A program made the translations under genes and the position numbers. Below are positions 59,075 through 64,000 of a stretch of DNA of 64,000 nt, piece by piece. This stretch comes from Microcella putealis. GTDB lineage: Bacteria; Actinomycetota; Actinomycetes; Actinomycetales; Microbacteriaceae. How positions within the stretch are numbered: the stretch's first letter is position 1; each line of letters begins with the position of its first letter. The notes beneath the pieces were generated by a model that made no database searches, was not told the DNA's origin, and saw nothing but the letters and a program-made list of their open reading frames with translations. The stretch spans positions 957,772-1,021,771 of the forward strand of contig NZ_SGWW01000001.1 in the NCBI RefSeq assembly GCF_004216575.1, given 5' to 3'.

Positions 59075-60814
59075 ATGACTCCTCGAACCAGGTCTGACCG
59101 TCGAATTTACACGTCTGTTCTCGTCATCGGGACGGGCGGATCGGGCCTGCGTGCGGCGATCGAACTGTCGGAACGCGGGGTCGACGTGCTCGCCGTCGGC
59201 AAGCGGCCGAAGAACGACGCCCACACGGCTCTGGCCGCAGGTGGCATCAACGCTGCGCTCTCGACGATGGATGAGGACGACAGTTGGCAGCAGCACGCCG
59301 CCGACACGATCACCGAGAGCTACATGCTCGCCAACCCCCACACGGTCGAGACCGTCACGAAGTATGCCCACCGCGGCATCGAAGACCTCGAACGGTGGGG
59401 CATGCCCTTCGCGCGCGAAGCAGATGGGCGCATCAGCCAGCGCTACTTCGGCGCACACAAGTACCGCCGCACAGCCTTTGCCGGTGACTACACGGGGCTC
59501 GAGATTCAGCGCACCCTCGTCTCGCGCGCGACCGAACTGCAGGTGCCGATACTCGACTCGGTCTACATCACGCGCATTCTCGTCAGCGACAACGTGGTGT
59601 TCGGCGCCTACGGTTTCGACCTGCGCGACGGCACCCGGGTGACGATCATCGCCGACGCGGTCATCATCGCGGCCGGCGGTCACAACCGCATCTGGCGACG
59701 CACCTCGAGCCGCCGCGACGAGAACACCGGCGACTCATTCAAGCTGGCCGTCGATGCGGGCGGCCGTCTGCGTGACGCCGAACTCGTGCAGTTCCACCCG
59801 AGCGGCATCCTCGAGCCCGAGAACGCCGCCGGAACGCTCGTCAGCGAGGCCGCTCGCGGGGAGGGCGGACACCTGCTGAACGCTCTCGGAGAGCGCTTCA
59901 TGGAGAGGTACGACCCCGAGCGCATGGAGTTGTCGACGCGCGACCGTGTCGCCCTGGCCGCGTACACCGAAATCAAGGAGGGCCGCGGCACCGAGAAGGG
60001 TGGCGTCCTGCTTGACATCTCGCACCTACCGCGCGAAACGATCATGACGCGCCTGCCCCGCGTCTACCAGACCTTGCTCGAACTGCAGGTGCTCGACGTG
60101 ACGACGACGCCGATCGAGATTGCACCGACCGCCCACTACTCGATGGGCGGCGTGTGGGTGAACTCCGACGACCACTCGACCGACGTGCAGGGCTTGTACG
60201 CGATCGGCGAAGCATCGAGCGGCCTGCACGGTGCCAACCGTCTCGGCGGCAACTCACTCGTCGAGCTGCTCGTATACGGCCGCATCGTCGGCGAGGCGGC
60301 CGCAAACTACAGCGCTGGCATCGTGCACCAGCACCGCTCGCGCGAGGCGATCGAGGCCGCCGACAACGAGGTGACCGAACTCCTCATGTCGGACGGCACG
60401 GAGAACGTGCGGGCTCTGCAGCGCGATCTGCGCAACACAATGACCGACCACGGCGGTGTGGTGCGCGACGAAGCGGGGCTGCTCGAGGGTCTGCGCCAAC
60501 TCGACGAGCTGGAGGACCGTCAAACCCGAGTGGGGGTGCACCCCGATCTCGCCGGCTTCTCGGGCCTCGCCCACGCCTTCGACCTGCGCGCGTCGCTTCT
60601 CGCCGCCCGCGCGACCCTTGACTGCGCGCTCGAGCGACGCGAGAGCCGGGGAGCCCACAACCGCAGCGACTACCCCGACACGGATCCGGCACTGCAGGTG
60701 AACCTCGTGTGGTCGGCCGACGGCACGATCGAGCACGAGCCGATTCCGCCGGTACCCGGCGAGATTGCCGCGCTCATGGAGAACGTGACGCAAGACGGCA
60801 AGCTGCTCGAGTAG
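59075..60814 (+). CDS. succinate dehydrogenase/fumarate reductase-type flavoprotein, orphan
   Basis: 579 residues. The FAD site is VLVIGTGGSGLRAAIELSER. HTALAAGGINAAL, QFHPSGIL, TAHYSMGGVWVN and GLHGANRLGGNSLVELLVYG follow the SdhA/FrdA/NadB pattern, and the C-terminus has RGAHNRSDYPDTDPA, as in SdhA rather than NadB. No iron-sulfur or membrane-anchor subunit gene is adjacent, so it may work alone or with partners elsewhere. Electron donor and acceptor are unknown. The upstream region shows no strong ribosome site. Confidence 0.88.
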   Translation: MTPRTRSDRRIYTSVLVIGTGGSGLRAAIELSERGVDVLAVGKRPKNDAHTALAAGGINAALSTMDEDDSWQQHAADTITESYMLANPHTVETVTKYAHRGIEDLERWGMPFAREADGRISQRYFGAHKYRRTAFAGDYTGLEIQRTLVSRATELQVPILDSVYITRILVSDNVVFGAYGFDLRDGTRVTIIADAVIIAAGGHNRIWRRTSSRRDENTGDSFKLAVDAGGRLRDAELVQFHPSGILEPENAAGTLVSEAARGEGGHLLNALGERFMERYDPERMELSTRDRVALAAYTEIKEGRGTEKGGVLLDISHLPRETIMTRLPRVYQTLLELQVLDVTTTPIEIAPTAHYSMGGVWVNSDDHSTDVQGLYAIGEASSGLHGANRLGGNSLVELLVYGRIVGEAAANYSAGIVHQHRSREAIEAADNEVTELLMSDGTENVRALQRDLRNTMTDHGGVVRDEAGLLEGLRQLDELEDRQTRVGVHPDLAGFSGLAHAFDLRASLLAARATLDCALERRESRGAHNRSDYPDTDPALQVNLVWSADGTIEHEPIPPVPGEIAALMENVTQDGKLLE

Positions 60815-60850
60815 CCACACGGCGATAAGGGTGCCCACGCGCAGCGACTG

Positions 60851-61300
60851 GTGCACCTGATACAGGTTTACTCGAACCCCGCACCCGGGATCGTCGCACC
60901 TCAAGACCTGATCTTCCGCTCGAGCCCCCGCAACCAGGAAAGTTCGACAACCGGAACTCGTCGGCGAGCCCGCCAACTGAGGGCTGACGAAGCAGAAGCT
61001 GTCGCGAAACGTTACCTCGCGGTGCGCAGCGTTCGAACCGTCGCCGCCGAGTTCGGACTTTCTCGGACTACCGTGGCCCGAATCCTGAGCGATCGCGGAA
61101 TCGACGCGTCACGAAGGATGACCGAGGGCCAGATAGCGATCGCCGTCGAACTCTACGAAAGTGGCCAGTCGAGTGCCGTGATCGGCAAGCAGTTAGGCTT
61201 CGACAATCACACGATCTTGAAGGGGCTGCGAAGCCGCGGCGTCAGGATCAGGCTGGCGGCCGCTCAAAGGCGAGAGGGTGATTCAGGAAGCGTCTCCTAA
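60851..61300 (+). CDS. helix-turn-helix protein, resolvase/transposon-associated type
   Basis: 149 residues from GTG 60851 (start uncertain; the first 40 residues look non-conserved). Two tandem HTH-like units are visible: ADEAEAVAKRYLAVRSVRTV with AAEFGLSRTTVARILSDRG, and EGQIAIAVELYESGQSSAVI with GKQLGFDNHTILKGLRSRGV. Such proteins accompany recombinases and often mark the boundary of mobile DNA. No recombinase domain is present. It lies 37 bp after the flavoprotein gene and just before the MerR module. Confidence 0.65.
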   Translation: MHLIQVYSNPAPGIVAPQDLIFRSSPRNQESSTTGTRRRARQLRADEAEAVAKRYLAVRSVRTVAAEFGLSRTTVARILSDRGIDASRRMTEGQIAIAVELYESGQSSAVIGKQLGFDNHTILKGLRSRGVRIRLAAAQRREGDSGSVS

Positions 61301-61304
61301 AGGG

Positions 61305-61718
61305 TCAGCCTCCCGTCGAGACGATGACGCTGCAGACGCCCCCCGGTTCGCAGTCGGTCGGGTCGAGGTCTCGACCCGCGGCGATCAATTGATTCAATTC
61401 AGCTTCCAAGACAGCAAGCTCACGTTGCCGCCGCTGCACCTCATCGAGCTTTTCCTCGAGCAGAGTTGAGACATGAGCGCAGGGCGCTTCGCCCGCGTCG
61501 CGGATGTTGATCACACTGGCGATCTCAGCAAGGGTGAGACCCGCCGATTGCGCGGATCGAATGAAGTTCAGTCGCGATACCGCCGCGTGGTCATAGCGGC
61601 GATAGCCATTTCCTTCACGCGCAGAGGGCGAGAGAAGTCCTCGTCGCTCATAGAAACGGATTGTCTGTGAGGGAACACCGCTGACGTTGGACAGGTCGCC
61701 GATCTTCATGGGCTCCAT
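61305..61718 (-). CDS. MerR-family metal- or thiol-responsive regulator
   Basis: 137 residues (or 134 from ATG 61709). The MerR HTH reads MKIGDLSNVSGVPSQTIRFY followed by ERRGLLSPSAREGNGYRRYD. The dimerisation helix leads to Cys80 (EAPCAHV), Cys123 and Cys129 (DPTDCEPGGVC). Their spacing recalls the Cys82/117/126 of mercury MerR but is not identical, so Hg, Cd/Pb or another thiophilic metal are all possible. It is divergent from the next two genes with a MerR-type operator in between. Confidence 0.9.
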   Translation of the reverse strand: MEPMKIGDLSNVSGVPSQTIRFYERRGLLSPSAREGNGYRRYDHAAVSRLNFIRSAQSAGLTLAEIASVINIRDAGEAPCAHVSTLLEEKLDEVQRRQRELAVLEAELNQLIAAGRDLDPTDCEPGGVCSVIVSTGG

Positions 61719-61726
61719 TTCACCAC

Positions 61727-61758
61727 TTGACCTTGCATCGCGCTACAAGGTTTATTCT
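61727..61758 (+). promoter_or_regulatory. MerR-type promoter with 20-bp spacer and ACCTTG/CAAGGT dyad
   Basis: TTGACC (61727-61732) and TATTCT (61753-61758) are separated by 20 bp, longer than the optimal 17, as in promoters activated by MerR through DNA distortion. The dyad ACCTTG (61730-61735) / CAAGGT (61746-61751) is perfect and sits in the spacer. The -10 ends 6 nt before the ATG at 61765, so the message is probably leaderless. Confidence 0.85.
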
Positions 61759-61764
61759 CCGAGA

Positions 61765-62082
61765 ATGGAGATCACGCTGCAGTACTTCACTGGTTGCCCG
61801 AATTGGTCGATCGCCGCCGAGCGCTTGGCGACGATCGCCTCCGAACGCCCCGACATCACCGTTCTTCACCGACTGGTCGATACGTTCGATGACGCGGAGA
61901 AGCTCGGCTTCCGCGGCTCGCCCAGCATTCTCGTCGACGGCGTGGACCCGTTCGCCGACTCGTCGGCACCCGTCGGCCTGGCCTGCCGTGTGTACAGCAC
62001 ACCCGCAGGTCGCGCTGGCGCCCCCACTCTGGAACAACTGCGCATGGCGATCACCGCACAGCACGATGGAGTCGCACTGTGA
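61765..62082 (+). CDS. thioredoxin-like small protein of the MerR module
   Basis: 105 residues from ATG 61765. The thioredoxin-like opening is LQYFTGCPNW with Cys11, and the later FRGSPSILVDGVDPF and VGLACRVYSTP (Cys74) complete a pattern I recall from actinobacterial mercury and arsenic clusters, where it is labelled thioredoxin-family or alkylmercury-lyase-associated protein. Only single cysteines, not CxxC, are present. The stop overlaps the start of the reductase gene by 4 nt. Confidence 0.8.
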   Translation: MEITLQYFTGCPNWSIAAERLATIASERPDITVLHRLVDTFDDAEKLGFRGSPSILVDGVDPFADSSAPVGLACRVYSTPAGRAGAPTLEQLRMAITAQHDGVAL

Positions 62083-63431
62083 ACGCGGAGTACGACCTGT
62101 TCGTCATCGGTGCCGGGATGGCAGGGATCACTGCGGCCAACCGCTGCGCGTCTCAAGGCTGGAAGGTCGGCATCGTCGACACCCTTCCCTACGGAGGCAC
62201 CTGCGCTCTTCGCGGCTGCGACCCCAAGAAGATTCTCCGCCGAGGCGCCGAAATCATCGACGATGCACGCCTCATGCACGGCAAAGGCATTAACCAGAGT
62301 GGCCTCACACTCGATTGGCCCGCCCTCATGCGGCACAAGCACGGCTTCACCGACGATATTCCAGGCGCCATGGAGTCCACGCTGAAACGGAACGGTGTGT
62401 CCTCGTTCCACGGCGATGCCCGATTCGTCAGCCGCCATCACGTCGACATCAACGGCGAACAGCATTCCGCAGCACGATTTCTCATCGCCACCGGAGCCCG
62501 CCCTCGGCCGCTCGAGTTCTCCGGCCAGGAGCTTCTGGTCGACAGCACCGAATTCCTGAACCTCGAAGCGCTGCCCAGAAGAATCGTGTTCGTCGGCGGC
62601 GGGTTTGTTTCCTTCGAGTTGGCACACGTCGCAGCGCGCGCTGGCGTGGAGTGCGTGATCATCGACCACGGCACAAAGCCGCTGCGCGCATTCGACCCGG
62701 ACCTCGTAGATCTGCTTGTGCGCCGCAGCGAACAGGCTGGAATACGAGTGCACCACAGCACCTCCGTGAGCGCAGTCACGCACACCTCCACGGGCTTTCA
62801 CGTTGCAATCGAGCGGGACCGCGCGACATCCAACATCGACGCCGACCTTGTGGTGCACGGAGCGGGCCGCGTACCCAACTTCGACGGCCTCGATCTGGAG
62901 GCAGCCGATATCGCGCACGGGCCACAGGGCATTGACGTCTTCGGGCACTTGCAGAGCCGTAGCAATCCGTACGTCTATGCAGCAGGTGACGCGGCGGGCA
63001 CCCCGGGCGAACGCCTGACGCCGGTGGCCGTCTTCGAAGGTAAGGTCGCCGCATCCAACATGCTCAAAGGCATCGAGACCGTGCCCGACTACGCCGGCGT
63101 GCCCTCGACGGTGTTTACGATTCCAGAACTAAACCGGGTCGGGATGCTCGAACAAGAAGCTGCACGCGATGGTCGAGAGATTTCTGTGCGCTACCACGAC
63201 ACCAGCGGCTGGTACAGCAATTACCGAATCGGTGAGACTACCGCCGCCACGAAGGTGATCGTAGATCCAGCGACCGACTTGATTCTCGGGGCGCACCTAC
63301 TCGGCCCAGGCTATTCAGAAGTGATCAACACGTTTGGCCTCGCCATCAAGCTCGGACTCACCACCCGACAGCTGAAGTCCGTGACAGCCACCTATCCTTC
63401 CCTCGGTTCCGACCTCGGCTCCATGTTCTGA
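62079..63431 (+). CDS. FAD pyridine-nucleotide disulfide oxidoreductase (MerA-like fold without C-terminal Cys pair)
   Basis: 450 residues from GTG 62079, overlapping the upstream stop. The FAD site is DLFVIGAGMAGITAANRCAS, the redox disulfide is C42/C47 (GGTCALRGCDPKK), the NAD(P) site is IVFVGGGFVSFELAHVAARA, and YVYAAGDAAGTPGERLTPVA is the second FAD motif. Mercuric reductase needs a C-terminal vicinal Cys pair; this protein ends SLGSDLGSMF without cysteines and lacks the N-terminal MerP domain. It is likely a dithiol reductase for the partner thioredoxin-like protein or a small thiol. The disulfide and the dimer domain are intact. Confidence 0.9.
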   Translation: MNAEYDLFVIGAGMAGITAANRCASQGWKVGIVDTLPYGGTCALRGCDPKKILRRGAEIIDDARLMHGKGINQSGLTLDWPALMRHKHGFTDDIPGAMESTLKRNGVSSFHGDARFVSRHHVDINGEQHSAARFLIATGARPRPLEFSGQELLVDSTEFLNLEALPRRIVFVGGGFVSFELAHVAARAGVECVIIDHGTKPLRAFDPDLVDLLVRRSEQAGIRVHHSTSVSAVTHTSTGFHVAIERDRATSNIDADLVVHGAGRVPNFDGLDLEAADIAHGPQGIDVFGHLQSRSNPYVYAAGDAAGTPGERLTPVAVFEGKVAASNMLKGIETVPDYAGVPSTVFTIPELNRVGMLEQEAARDGREISVRYHDTSGWYSNYRIGETTAATKVIVDPATDLILGAHLLGPGYSEVINTFGLAIKLGLTTRQLKSVTATYPSLGSDLGSMF

Positions 63432-63458
63432 CAAATGCGATCCCGAGCGGCGCCGAAA

Positions 63459-64000
63459 GGGGCTCTTCGTCATGAAGCGGGGGTAGGGGCTGTTCGCCAG
63501 GGCTTGTGGCCGCCGGCGGCGAGCAGGATCCGCAGCCGGTAGTTGTCGAAGTTGCGGAACCCGTGCGCCGACCTTCGGGTCTTTTCGATGATCAGGTTGA
63601 TCGCCTCGGTGCCGCCGTTGCTCACCCCGCCGGTATCGAAGTAGGCCAAGAACTGCTGTCGCCACGCCCGCAGCGTTCGGCCGAGTCGGGCGATCTCGGG
63701 AATCGGGCAGGTGTGAAAGCTCTCCAACACGCGCGCCGCGACGACGCGCCCGTCAGTGAGACGCTCTTGATGGTAGGCCGAGCGCAGCTGCTGGTAGCAG
63801 AGCCAGGCGACTTCGACTTCGGCGTGCGGGTCGCCCACGGCCAGGCATGCGGTGAGCTTCGCCTTCTGCCGGTCACTGAGCAGCTCTTGGCCGTGCCGCA
63901 GCAGCAGTGGAGTCCCGCATAGTGGTGTAACGCTCGGTGGTCGCCGGCGTCGTTGCTGACGTAAACGCGGTCACCGTGTGATCCTTCGAGAAGCCTCTTA
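63459..64000 (-). mobile_element. ISL3-family insertion sequence, right end; continues past the window
   Basis: A terminal-repeat-like sequence starting GGGGCTCTTCGTCATGAAGC (63460-63479) lies at the outer end, and the transposase stop codon falls inside it, as in ISL3 elements. The rest of the element and its other end are outside the window, so target duplication cannot be checked. It abuts the reductase gene by 28 bp. Confidence 0.7.
63470..63970 (-). pseudogene. ISL3-type transposase, C-terminal part, apparently frameshifted
   Basis: The DDE C-terminal region is clear: LLLRHGQELLSDRQKAKLTA, EVEVAWLCYQQLRSAYHQER, and WRQQFLAYFDTGGVSNGGTE with AINLIIEKTRRSAHGFRNFD. Reading further upstream, this frame has a TGA at 63971-63973, while the likely continuation (TVTAF) is in another frame, so a frameshift lies near 63950-63970. 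The N-terminal zinc-finger part would lie beyond 64000. The family length is about 420-440 residues; about 165 are seen here. Confidence 0.75.

Noticed and set aside
62079..63431. Annotation as mercuric reductase merA
   Set aside because: The C-terminal vicinal cysteines and the N-terminal metal-binding domain are missing; only the general disulfide-reductase fold is supported.

Overview
The window is high-GC, densely coded DNA of an actinobacterium, most likely of the family Microbacteriaceae. Support for this comes from the codon bias, frequent GTG starts, several apparently leaderless genes, class F sortase and RraB proteins, a helicase-like protein with an MTES_1575-type nuclease domain, and small proteins I recall from that family. 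There are no rRNA genes, no CRISPR array and no phage structural genes. One tRNA gene, tRNA-Ala(CGC), lies at 4690-4762.

Layout. 1-1483: cupin and aldo/keto reductase. 1484-4689: AT-richer small island on the 3' side of tRNA-Ala, with a HigBA-type toxin-antitoxin pair, a 44-residue basic protein with a strongly structured leader, and a DUF3223 protein. 4835-18655: chromosomal genes, including a GNAT acetyltransferase, galU, a formyl-THF cyclo-ligase, an FmdB zinc ribbon, mscL, a 1300-residue helicase-like protein whose active sites look dead, a two-component system and an rRNA methyltransferase-like protein. 18766-27333: mannoside locus with a GH38 alpha-mannosidase, ABC importer, ROK regulator and SMP-30 lactonase. 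27343-32492: copper-type P-ATPase behind a CsoR-like operator, CDP-alcohol transferase, sortase/CHRD pair and RraB. 32512-35288: agmatine deiminase with an amidase. 35485-41053: sugar kinase, LacI regulator and a ribose-type ABC importer whose binding protein carries an in-frame amber stop. 41184-43312: small proteins and a GH26-like secreted glycosidase. 43326-50221: polyamine-type ABC importer (PotABCD-like), FadR-like regulator, stand-alone Cache protein and an amino-acid dehydrogenase. 50438-57520: His-rich PadR, UbiB-family kinase and an oleA-oleBC-oleD long-chain olefin cluster. 57538-60814: DksA-like protein, remnants of a beta-lactamase and a LacI gene meeting at a deletion scar, and an orphan fumarate-reductase-like flavoprotein. 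60851-64000: second mobile-looking segment with a HTH protein, a MerR / thioredoxin-like / MerA-like reductase module and a decayed ISL3 transposase.

Functional themes. (1) Plant- or yeast-derived mannosides and other sugars: GH38, GH26-like, two sugar ABC systems, LacI and ROK regulators. (2) Polyamines and nitrogen: agmatine deiminase plus amidase, Pot importer, Cache sensor, amino-acid dehydrogenase. (3) Metal and thiol stress: Cu P-ATPase, MerR module, His-rich PadR. (4) Hydrocarbon biosynthesis by the Ole pathway.

The most unusual signals are the helicase/nuclease protein with substitutions in both catalytic centres, the 44-aa gene whose ribosome-binding site is paired in a hairpin, an 18-bp perfect inverted repeat in the first codons of a permease gene, the amber stop in the sugar-binding protein, the soluble Cache protein coupled to a FadR regulator, and the head-to-head gene remnants near 58.75 kb. 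Coordinates and residues were read by eye; no alignment or database search was run.
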